DNA from: Streptomyces sp. NBC_01214
GTDB lineage: Bacteria; Actinomycetota; Actinomycetes; Streptomycetales; Streptomycetaceae
Length of the DNA: 64,000 nucleotides
Direction: 5' to 3'
NCBI RefSeq assembly: GCF_026340975.1
Contig: NZ_JAPEOS010000002.1
Span: 1,416,001-1,480,000, forward strand
How positions within the stretch are numbered: position 1 is the stretch's first letter; each line of letters begins with the position of its first letter. Below the pieces are notes generated by a model. The model was not told the origin of the DNA and did no database searches. It worked only from the letters and a program-made list of their open reading frames with translations. A program made the translations under genes and the position numbers. Shown here piece by piece: positions 1-7,042 of the stretch.

Positions 1-555
1 CTGGGCACCGCGATCGCCTTCGCGCTCGTGCGCTACCGCTTCCGGGCGCGCGGGGCGGTCAACTCGCTGATCTTCCTGCCCATGGCCATGCCCGAGATCG
101 TGATGGCGGCCTCGCTGCTCGCGCTCTTCCTCAACATGGGCATCCAGCTGGGCTTCTGGACGATCCTGATAGCGCACATCATGTTCTGCCTCAGTTTCGT
201 CGTCGCCGCCGTCAAGGCACGCGTCCTGTCCATGGACCCGCGGCTGGAGGAGGCCGCCCGCGACCTCTACGCCGGCCCGGTGCAGACCTTCGTACGGGTC
301 ACCCTGCCGATCGCGGCACCCGGTATCGCGGCGGGCGCGCTGCTCTCCTTCGCGCTCTCGTTCGACGACTTCATCATCACCAACTTCAACTCGGGCAACA
401 CGGTCACCTTCCCCATGTTCGTGTGGGGATCGGCCCAGCGCGGTACGCCCGTGCAGATCAACGTCATCGGCACGGCGATGTTCGTCATCGCGGTGCTGGT
501 GGTCCTCGCCGGCCAGATGGTCGGCAACCGCCGCAAGAAGGCACAACCGAAGTAA
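1..555 (+). CDS. ABC transporter permease, polyamine type (PotC-like), 5' truncated
   Basis: The reading frame is open from base 1, so the true start lies upstream; 184 codons and the stop are visible. The protein is hydrophobic with at least four membrane segments. It carries the EAA cytoplasmic loop (EEAARDLYAGP, then PIAAPGIAAGA) that docks on the ABC ATPase, and a typical C-terminal pattern (FDDFIITNFNSG) seen in spermidine/putrescine permeases of the PotC group. It would form the channel for a periplasmic-binding-protein-dependent importer. The FAD amine oxidase gene begins about 40 bp downstream on the same strand, which supports polyamine as substrate. The specificity is inferred from family and context, not proven. 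Confidence 0.88.
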   Translation: MGTAIAFALVRYRFRARGAVNSLIFLPMAMPEIVMAASLLALFLNMGIQLGFWTILIAHIMFCLSFVVAAVKARVLSMDPRLEEAARDLYAGPVQTFVRVTLPIAAPGIAAGALLSFALSFDDFIITNFNSGNTVTFPMFVWGSAQRGTPVQINVIGTAMFVIAVLVVLAGQMVGNRRKKAQPK

Positions 556-597
556 TTCGGGAAAGCACGTCATCAGTTCCGTAGGGAGTTGGAAGCC

Positions 598-2016
598 ATG
601 GCCCCAGTCGCCATGCGTAGTGTTGCTGCATCACTTTCCGAAGCGAAGCCGGTCTCGTACTGGCTGGACGACCCCGGCAAGCCCGCCGCCGAGCCGGCGC
701 TCACCTCCGACGAGCGCTGCGACCTGCTGGTCATCGGCGGCGGTTACAGCGGGCTGTGGACCGCCCTGATCGCCAAGGAGCGCGACCCCGAACGGGACGT
801 CGTACTGATCGAGAGCAAGGAGGCGGGCTGGGCCGCCTCCGGCCGCAACGGCGGGTTCTGCGCCGCCTCCCTCACCCACGGCCTCAGCAACGGGCTCGCC
901 CGCTGGCCCGGCGAGCTGGCCAAGCTGGAGGAGCTGGGCGCCCGCAACCTCGACGCCATCGAGGAGGCCGTCGCCCGCTACGGCATCGACTGCGACTTCG
1001 AGCGGACCGGCGAGATCGACGTCGCCACCGAACCGCACCAGGTCGAGGAGCTGCGCGAACTGCACGAGGAGGCGCTGCGCCTGGGCCTCGCCGACGGCTC
1101 CGAATGGCTGGACGGCGAGGCGGTGCGCGCCGAGGTCGACTCGCCGACCTTCCTCGCGGGCCTGTGGGACCGCGACGGCGTCGCCATGCTCAACCCGGCG
1201 AAGCTGGCCTGGGGCCTCAAGCGGGCCTGCCTGGAGCTCGGGGTGCGGATCTACGAGAACACCCGCGGCCTCAAGCTGGCCGCGGCCGGTTCCGGGATGA
1301 CCGTGACGACCCCCTACGGCACGATCCTCGCGCGCCGGGTCGCCCTCGGCACCAACATCTTCCCCTCGCTGGTCCGCCGGGTCCGCCCGTTCACCGTTCC
1401 GGTCTACGACTACGCGCTGATGAGCGAGCCGCTCGACGAGGCCCAGCTGGCCGCGATCGGCTGGAAGGGGCGGCAGGGGCTCGGCGACAGCGCCAACCAG
1501 TTCCACTACTTCCGGATCACCCGCGACCACCGGATCCTGTGGGGCGGCTACGACGCGATCTACCCCTACCGGGGGAAGCTCGACTCCGAGTACGACCACC
1601 GCCCCGAGACCTACCTCAAGCTCGCGGAGCACTTCTTCACCGCCTTCCCGCAGCTGGAGGGGCTGAAGTTCAGCCACGCCTGGGGCGGCGCGATCGACAC
1701 CTGCTCGCGCTTCTCCGCCTTCTTCGGCACCGCGCACTCGGGCAAGGTGGCCTACGCGGCCGGCTACACCGGCCTCGGCGTGGGAGCCACCCGCTTCGGG
1801 GCGGACGTGATGCTGGACCTGCTGGACGGGCTCACCACCGAGCGCACCCAGCTGGAGATGGTGAAGTCCAAGCCGATGCCGTTCCCGCCCGAACCCTTCG
1901 CCTGGACCGGGATCGCGCTCACCAAGTGGTCGCTGGCCCGCGCGGACGCCCGCGGCGGACACCGGAACCTGTGGCTCAAGACGCTGGACCGCTTCGGCCT
2001 CGGCTTCGACAGCTAG
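598..2016 (+). CDS. FAD-dependent oxidoreductase, gamma-glutamylputrescine oxidase-like
   Basis: This 472-aa DAO-family flavoprotein has an N-terminal Rossmann motif (VIGGGYSGLWTA) followed by the ADP-binding acid (VVLIES) and the GWAASGRNGGF segment typical of PuuB/OrdL-type amine oxidases. It would oxidise an amine such as gamma-glutamylputrescine, handing electrons to oxygen and releasing an aldehyde. The ATG at 598 has AGGGAG nine bases upstream; an in-frame TTG at 589 overlaps that Shine-Dalgarno and is unlikely. It follows the permease by 42 bp, probably in one operon. The substrate is inferred from the polyamine-type transporter next door and from gabT and an aldehyde dehydrogenase further on. 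Confidence 0.85.
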   Translation: MAPVAMRSVAASLSEAKPVSYWLDDPGKPAAEPALTSDERCDLLVIGGGYSGLWTALIAKERDPERDVVLIESKEAGWAASGRNGGFCAASLTHGLSNGLARWPGELAKLEELGARNLDAIEEAVARYGIDCDFERTGEIDVATEPHQVEELRELHEEALRLGLADGSEWLDGEAVRAEVDSPTFLAGLWDRDGVAMLNPAKLAWGLKRACLELGVRIYENTRGLKLAAAGSGMTVTTPYGTILARRVALGTNIFPSLVRRVRPFTVPVYDYALMSEPLDEAQLAAIGWKGRQGLGDSANQFHYFRITRDHRILWGGYDAIYPYRGKLDSEYDHRPETYLKLAEHFFTAFPQLEGLKFSHAWGGAIDTCSRFSAFFGTAHSGKVAYAAGYTGLGVGATRFGADVMLDLLDGLTTERTQLEMVKSKPMPFPPEPFAWTGIALTKWSLARADARGGHRNLWLKTLDRFGLGFDS

Positions 2017-2127
2017 GCCGTCCTGACGCCGCGCCCCGGCGCCCGGCCGGCCGTCACGGTGTGACCCGATTCACTACCAAGGAGTAACGGAACCCGCGTC
2101 ATACCCGCGCCCGGCCCCGCTCTCTCC

Positions 2128-2146
2128 AGGTGAGAACCCCTCACCT
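2128..2146. repeat. Short dyad upstream of the 174-aa gene
   Basis: A perfect 7-bp inverted repeat (AGGTGAG / CTCACCT) with a 5-base loop sits 22 bp before the start codon at 2168 and 10 bp before its GGAGG ribosome-binding site. It could be an operator or a small leader hairpin. No family assignment is possible. Confidence 0.35.
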
Positions 2147-2167
2147 ACAGGGAACGGAGGCCGGGCG

Positions 2168-2692
2168 ATGACGATCCCGGGGGCCAAGACGGCGGTGGAA
2201 GGGCTGGTATCGGTGGCGCCGGATCCGGACGCCTGCCGGTGGGAGTGGGAGCGCAACCCCCTCGGGGTCGCCCTGCTGCCCGCCGGCCGCAGTTGGGACG
2301 TACTGGTCCTGCCCGGGGAGCTGGGGCGGCCCACCCTTGACGTGCTCGGCCTGCTGCTCGACCGGCCCGGCCCGGTGCTCGCCGATTCCGGTGCCACGCG
2401 GTGGAGCCGCACGTCGATGCCGCGGCTGGGCTTCTTCGTACCGGCCGGCACGGCGTCGCGGTGGCTCGGCACGGGCGTACGGGGTGCCGGGCACGGGAGT
2501 TGGATCGTGGTCCCGTACCCCGGGCGGGCGACCGTCGGGCTGCGCTGGCTGGTGCTCCCGGACGGCGAGGGGACGCTCACCGATCCGGCCGTGCTGGAGC
2601 TGGCGATGCACGAGGCGGCCGCGCGCGTGCTGACGGAGGAGGCCGGACGTCTTGGCAAGAGTATTGGTCTGGACCATCTTGGGCGCCGCTGA
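2168..2692 (+). CDS. Hypothetical protein, possibly primase/polymerase N-terminal-like
   Basis: A 174-aa soluble protein; the ATG has GGAGG seven bases upstream. It reads as a compact alpha/beta domain with motifs such as GRSWDVLVLPGELG, MPRLGFFVPAG and GAGHGSWIVVPYPG. The pattern resembles the small Streptomyces proteins annotated as N-terminal bifunctional DNA primase/polymerase-like domains. I cannot identify a catalytic acidic triad, so no enzymatic role is claimed. Its last codons contain a DasR-type operator that serves the downstream chitinase, so control of the two genes overlaps physically. Confidence 0.65.
   Translation: MTIPGAKTAVEGLVSVAPDPDACRWEWERNPLGVALLPAGRSWDVLVLPGELGRPTLDVLGLLLDRPGPVLADSGATRWSRTSMPRLGFFVPAGTASRWLGTGVRGAGHGSWIVVPYPGRATVGLRWLVLPDGEGTLTDPAVLELAMHEAAARVLTEEAGRLGKSIGLDHLGRR
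2663..2678. promoter_or_regulatory. DasR-type operator (dre-like) upstream of chitinase
   Basis: The core TGGTCTGGACCA (2665-2676) matches 11 of 12 bases of the known Streptomyces DasR/chitinase-operator core TGGTCTAGACCA. It lies 50 bp before the chitinase start codon and inside the 3' end of the preceding coding region. In Streptomyces such sites place chitin and N-acetylglucosamine genes under the GntR-family regulator DasR. The match is seen in the sequence; regulation is inferred. Confidence 0.75.
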
Positions 2693-2725
2693 CCCCCTCC
2701 ATCCCCCCATGCACCGGAGGCAGTT

Positions 2726-4540
2726 GTGCGCAGAGCCCTACCCCTCCTCGCGGCCGCCGCCCTCGCGGTGGCCGGTTTCCTCGCCGCGGGCCCGCCGGCC
2801 GCGGCGGCCGACGCCGACCTCGTGCGCAACGGAGGCTTCGAGGCCGGCCTCGACGGCTGGAGCTGCTCGGGCGGCAGCGGAGCCGTCGTCACCACACCCG
2901 TCCACGGGGGAAGTTCCGTCCTGAAGGCCGCCCCGGCCGGCCAGGACAACGCCCGCTGCTCCCAGACCGTCACCGTCGAGCCCGACTCGACGTACACGCT
3001 CGGCGCGTGGGTGCAGGGCGCGTACGTCTACCTCGGCGCGACCGGCACCGGCACCACCGACGTGTCGACCTGGACGCAGTCCCCGGGGGCCTGGAAGCAG
3101 CTGACCGCCACCTTGCGCACCGGCCCGTCCACGACCTCGGTGACCGTCTACACCCACGGCTGGTACGGCCAGCCCGCCCACGTCACCGACGACCTCACCC
3201 TGGTCGGCCCGGACCCCGGCGGTCCCGGGCAGCCCCGGCCCCCGGCCGCCCCCACCGGCCTGACCGCCTCCGCCACCTCCTCGAACGCGGTCGCACTGTC
3301 CTGGTCGGCGGTGCCGGGCGCCACCTCGTACACCGTCCACCGGGACGGCGCGGCGCCCCTCGGCGTCACCTCCGCCTCGGCGGCCGTGACCGGCCTCGCC
3401 GCGGCCACCACGTACACCTTCCGGGTCAGCGCGGTGAACGCAGCGGGCGAGTCCCCGCAGAGCGCGCCCGCCTCCGCGACCACGCCCGGCGGTGGCGGGG
3501 GCGGCGGGGGCGGCGGGGGCGGCCTCCCCGCCCACGCACTCGTCGGCTACCTGCACGCGAGCTTCGCCAACGGCTCCGGATACGTCCGGATGGCCGACGT
3601 GCCCGCCTCCTGGGACGTCATCAACCTCGCCTTCGGCGAACCGACCTCGGTGACCTCGGGCGACATCCGCTTCCGGCTCTGCCCGGTCGCGGAATGCCCG
3701 AACGTCGAATCCCCGGCGGAGTTCAAGGCGGCCATCAAGGCCAAGCAGGCCGCCGGCAAGAAGGTGCTGATCTCGATCGGCGGCCAGAACGGCCAGGTCC
3801 AGCTCGCGACCACGGCCGCACGGGACGCCTTCGTCTCCTCCGTCAGCAAGATCATCGACGAGTACGGCCTCGACGGCCTGGACATCGACTTCGAGGGCCG
3901 CTCCCTGTCCCTGGCCACCGGGGACACCGACTTCCGGGCGCCCACCACCGCGGTCGTCGTCAACCTGATCTCGGCCGTGAAGACCCTGAAGGCCACGTAC
4001 GGCCCGGACTTCGTCCTGACCATGGCCCCGGAGACCTTCTTCGTCCAGCTGGGCTACCAGTACTACGGCTCCGGCCCCTGGGGCGGACAGGACCCGCGCG
4101 CCGGCGCGTACCTCCCGGTCATCCACGCCCTGCGCGACGACCTCACCCTGCTCCACGTCCAGGACTACAACTCGGGCTCGATCATGGGCCTCGACGACCA
4201 GTACCACTCCATGGGCGGCGCCGACTTCCACATCGCCATGACCGACATGCTGCTCACCGGCTTCCCGGTCGCCGGGAACGCGGCCCGGGTCTTCCCGGCC
4301 CTGCGCCCGGACCAGGTCGCCATCGGCCTCCCGGCCACGACCAATGCGGGCAACGGGCACACCTCGCCCGCGGAGGTGAACAAGGCGCTGAACTGCCTGA
4401 CGAAGAGGACCGACTGCGGGACGTACCAGACCCACGGCACCTGGCCGGGGCTGCGCGGCCTGATGGCCTGGTCGATCAACTGGGACCGCTTCGGAGGCTG
4501 GGAGTTCAGCCGGAACTTCGACGCTTACTTCGGCGGCTGA
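2726..4540 (+). CDS. Secreted family-18 chitinase with CBM and fibronectin-III domains
   Basis: The 604-aa protein has a signal peptide (residues 1-28, ending AAAADAD), a jelly-roll carbohydrate-binding domain (about 31-160, LVRNGGFEAGLDGW), a Pro-rich linker, an FN3 domain (about 172-252), a poly-Gly linker (about 255-267) and a GH18 TIM barrel from about 271. The catalytic motif DGLDIDFEG gives DxxDxDxE with the acid/base at Glu390. Substrate-assisted hydrolysis of chitin outside the cell is the expected activity. The GTG start has GGAGG eight bases upstream, and a DasR-type operator lies 50 bp before it. The 3' end overlaps the convergent phosphatase gene by 16 bp. Confidence 0.95.
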   Translation: MRRALPLLAAAALAVAGFLAAGPPAAAADADLVRNGGFEAGLDGWSCSGGSGAVVTTPVHGGSSVLKAAPAGQDNARCSQTVTVEPDSTYTLGAWVQGAYVYLGATGTGTTDVSTWTQSPGAWKQLTATLRTGPSTTSVTVYTHGWYGQPAHVTDDLTLVGPDPGGPGQPRPPAAPTGLTASATSSNAVALSWSAVPGATSYTVHRDGAAPLGVTSASAAVTGLAAATTYTFRVSAVNAAGESPQSAPASATTPGGGGGGGGGGGGLPAHALVGYLHASFANGSGYVRMADVPASWDVINLAFGEPTSVTSGDIRFRLCPVAECPNVESPAEFKAAIKAKQAAGKKVLISIGGQNGQVQLATTAARDAFVSSVSKIIDEYGLDGLDIDFEGRSLSLATGDTDFRAPTTAVVVNLISAVKTLKATYGPDFVLTMAPETFFVQLGYQYYGSGPWGGQDPRAGAYLPVIHALRDDLTLLHVQDYNSGSIMGLDDQYHSMGGADFHIAMTDMLLTGFPVAGNAARVFPALRPDQVAIGLPATTNAGNGHTSPAEVNKALNCLTKRTDCGTYQTHGTWPGLRGLMAWSINWDRFGGWEFSRNFDAYFGG

Positions 4541-5316
4541 GCCGGCGGGCCCGGCCGGCCCATCCGGACGGCCCGGGCCACACCGAGCAGCAGGGGAGTG
4601 CACATCAGCAGGCTGGCCAGGACGTCCAGCGGCCAGTGCCACCCCCGCAGGACCAGCCCGACGGCCGTCGCCCCCGTGAGGACCAGGGCGGCGGCCGTCG
4701 GCCATGCCCGGCGGGTGTACGGGCGCACGAGCAGGGCCGCGCCGAGGTAGGCGACGGCCGCGGTGGCCGTGTGGCCCGAGGGGAAGTAGCCGGCGGCCCA
4801 GGGTTCCAGGGGTCCCGGCCGGGCGGTCCACGCCTTGAACGGGATGACCAGGGCCGGCACCAGGGCCATCGCCAGGCCCGCGGCCCCGGCGGCCAGCGCC
4901 CGCCCGCGCCAGGCGGCGTAGGCCATGGCCAGGACGAGGACGGGCACCGCGACCGGGACGTTGCCGAGGTCGGAGAGGCGCTCGGTGACGGAGTCCGGGA
5001 CCGAGCGCACCAGGGCGCGGCTCAGCGCGTGGTCCGGGGCCAGCAGCGGGCCGGAGACCAGCACCTGCCAGGTGACCAGGAAGAAGAGGAGGCCGCAGAG
5101 CGCGGCGATCAGGAGAGGAGTGGCCGGCCGTCCCGGAACAGGGGGGATGGTTCCGGGACGGCCGCCCAGATCGGGTTGCCGGGCGCCCCGGGGGGTTTGG
5201 GGCGAACGGCTGTCCGATCGGTGAGGAGTGTGCGCGAACGCATGCCCAGTACGGTGCTGGGGAAGCCCAGTACTGGTGTCGCCCCCGGTTTCCCTGGAGC
5301 GGGGTGTCTCACTCAT
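4525..5316 (-). CDS. PAP2-family membrane phosphatase
   Basis: The predicted 263-aa protein has an approximately 65-residue polar N-terminus, then multiple membrane helices. The acid-phosphatase motifs are recognisable: a basic/RP segment (FKAWTARPGP), PSGHTA, and a final R-x2-H-x3-D (RGWHWPLD). Such enzymes dephosphorylate lipid phosphates such as phosphatidate or undecaprenyl pyrophosphate at the membrane. I chose the ATG at 5316 (MSETPRS) because the upstream frame to 5385 is not protein-like, but the disordered N-terminus leaves the start uncertain. The gene converges on the chitinase with a 16-bp overlap and no terminator hairpin between them. Confidence 0.8.
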   Translation of the reverse strand: MSETPRSRETGGDTSTGLPQHRTGHAFAHTPHRSDSRSPQTPRGARQPDLGGRPGTIPPVPGRPATPLLIAALCGLLFFLVTWQVLVSGPLLAPDHALSRALVRSVPDSVTERLSDLGNVPVAVPVLVLAMAYAAWRGRALAAGAAGLAMALVPALVIPFKAWTARPGPLEPWAAGYFPSGHTATAAVAYLGAALLVRPYTRRAWPTAAALVLTGATAVGLVLRGWHWPLDVLASLLMCTPLLLGVARAVRMGRPGPPAQPPK

Positions 5317-5458
5317 CTGCAGAAACCGTACGGCAGTGAAAGGGGGACCGACAGCAGGATCGCGCTCCCGCCATCGGCCCCCCACAGCTTCTTCACAGCG
5401 TCCGCCCGTTACCGCCGGTAGGGGCCGGTCGCTGCGTGCGAACGTTCTAGCCGTTCGA

Positions 5459-6805
5459 TCAGATGGCCGTGCCGATGGCCGCGAACGCGGCCTCGATGAG
5501 GTCCAGGCCCTCGTTCAGCAGGTCCTCGCCGATGACGATCGGCGGGAGGAAGCGGAGCACGTTGCCGTAGGTGCCGCAGGTGAGGACGAGCAGGCCCTCG
5601 GCGTGGCAGGCCTTGGCGAGCGCGCCGGCCGCCTCCGGGAACGGGGTCTTGGACACCGGGTCCTTGACCAGCTCGATCGCGATCATGGCGCCGCGGCCGC
5701 GGATGTCGCCGATGATGTCGTACTTCTCCTGCATGGCCGTCAGGCGGGCCTTCATGACGGACTCGATCTTCTTCGCCGCGGCGTTGAGGTCGAGCTCCTT
5801 CATGGTCTCGATGGAGCCGAGCGCACCGGCGCAGGCCACCGGGTTACCGCCGTAGGTGCCGCCCAGGCCGCCCGCGTGCGCGGCGTCCATGATCTCGGCG
5901 CGGCCGGTCACGGCGGCGAGCGGCAGACCGCCCGCGATGCCCTTGGCGGTGGTGATCAGGTCCGGGACGATGCCCTCGTCCTCGCACGCGAACCACTGGC
6001 CGGTGCGGCAGAAGCCGGACTGGATCTCGTCGGCGACGAAGACGATGCCGTTGTCGTTGGCGAACTTCACGATCGCGGGCAGGAAGCCCTTGGCCGGCTC
6101 GATGAAGCCGCCCTCGCCGAGGACCGGCTCGATGATGATCGCGGCGACGTTCTCGGCGCCGATCTGCTTGGTGATCTGGTCGATCGCCTGGGCGGCGGCC
6201 TCGGGGCCGCAGTTCTCGGCACCGGTGGGCCAGCGGTAGCCGTAGGCGACCGGGACGCGGTAGACCTCGGGGGCGAACGGACCGAAGCCCTGCTTGTACG
6301 GCATGTTCTTCGCGGTCAGCGCCATGGTGAGGTTCGTACGGCCGTGGTAGCCGTGGTCGAAGACGACGACGGCCTGGCGCTTGGTGTACGAACGGGCGAT
6401 CTTGACGGCGTTCTCGACGGCCTCGGCACCGGAGTTGAACAGGGCCGACTTCTTGGCGTGGGTGCCCGGGGTCAGCTCGGCGAGGGCTTCGCAGACCTCG
6501 ACGTAGCCCTCGTACGGGGTGACCATGAAACAGGTGTGGGTGAAGTCGGCGAGCTGCGCGGAGGCGCGGCGCACGACGGCCTCGGCGGAGGCGCCGACCG
6601 AGGTCACGGCGATGCCGGAGCCGAAGTCGATCAGGCGGTTGCCGTCGACGTCCTCGATGATGCCGCCGCCCGCGCGGGCCGTGAAGACGGGCAGCACGGA
6701 GCCCACGCCACCGGCCACGGTCTGGAGGCGGCGGGCCTGCAGCTCCTGCGACTTGGGGCCGGGGATCGCGGTGACGATCTTGCGCTCCTGCGGAACAGCG
6801 GTCAT
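5459..6805 (-). CDS. gabT: 4-aminobutyrate--2-oxoglutarate transaminase
   Basis: A 448-aa class-III PLP aminotransferase, the usual GabT length. Diagnostic segments are NSGAEAVENAVKIAR (phosphate binding), FDHGYHGRTNLTMALT, FVADEIQSGFCRTG (Asp for the pyridine nitrogen) and the Schiff-base lysine in TTAKGIAGGLPLAAVTG. It converts GABA plus 2-oxoglutarate to succinate semialdehyde plus glutamate in the cytosol. The ATG at 6805 has GGAGCCCC about seven bases upstream. It is divergent from the ATPase gene at 7043; the shared 237-bp gap has a GTGATCAC palindrome. With the amine oxidase and the aldehyde dehydrogenase it fits a polyamine-to-succinate route. Confidence 0.95.
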   Translation of the reverse strand: MTAVPQERKIVTAIPGPKSQELQARRLQTVAGGVGSVLPVFTARAGGGIIEDVDGNRLIDFGSGIAVTSVGASAEAVVRRASAQLADFTHTCFMVTPYEGYVEVCEALAELTPGTHAKKSALFNSGAEAVENAVKIARSYTKRQAVVVFDHGYHGRTNLTMALTAKNMPYKQGFGPFAPEVYRVPVAYGYRWPTGAENCGPEAAAQAIDQITKQIGAENVAAIIIEPVLGEGGFIEPAKGFLPAIVKFANDNGIVFVADEIQSGFCRTGQWFACEDEGIVPDLITTAKGIAGGLPLAAVTGRAEIMDAAHAGGLGGTYGGNPVACAGALGSIETMKELDLNAAAKKIESVMKARLTAMQEKYDIIGDIRGRGAMIAIELVKDPVSKTPFPEAAGALAKACHAEGLLVLTCGTYGNVLRFLPPIVIGEDLLNEGLDLIEAAFAAIGTAI

Positions 6806-6891
6806 AGGGGGCTCCTGGGGGGTGTTTTCGGACGCACTTGTCTCTTTGTCCGCAGGCTAGGCCCGGGAGCGGGGGTCCTGCATGCTCCGTT

Positions 6892-6907
6892 CGGTAGTGA
6901 TCACCGC
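6892..6907. promoter_or_regulatory. Palindrome in the gabT / ATPase divergent promoter region
   Basis: The 237-bp gap between the divergent starts contains the palindrome GTGATCAC (6897-6904), partly extended by GGT and CC on the flanks, and two copies of TTGTCCGC (6846-6853 and 6914-6921). These are plausible operator elements for a GABA or polyamine regulator such as the nearby PucR-family protein. No consensus for that family can be matched with confidence. Confidence 0.3.
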
Positions 6908-7042
6908 GTGTCCTTGTCCGCGACGGCCATAGGAAGGATGCGCCGCACATCTTGTGGATCATTGCGGGGTGCAGGTCCCAGGCCTCCGTCGGGCACTAGA
7001 TTGAGCGCCGCAGCGCATAGCACGGGCAGGGGGCAGGGGTTC

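Noticed and set aside
631..1962. 443-aa antisense frame over the FAD oxidase gene
   Set aside because: High GC3 leaves antisense frames open; composition is Gly/Val/Arg-rich with no motifs and no ribosome-binding site.
2738..4831. 697-aa antisense frame over the chitinase
   Set aside because: It covers a clear chitinase with catalytic motif on the plus strand; the antisense product is low-complexity GRG/RRG sequence.
5228..7042. N-terminal extension of the ATPase frame over gabT
   Set aside because: This part is antisense to gabT and reads as Asp/Gly/Val-rich shadow; the real start is the ATG at 7043 with a Shine-Dalgarno.
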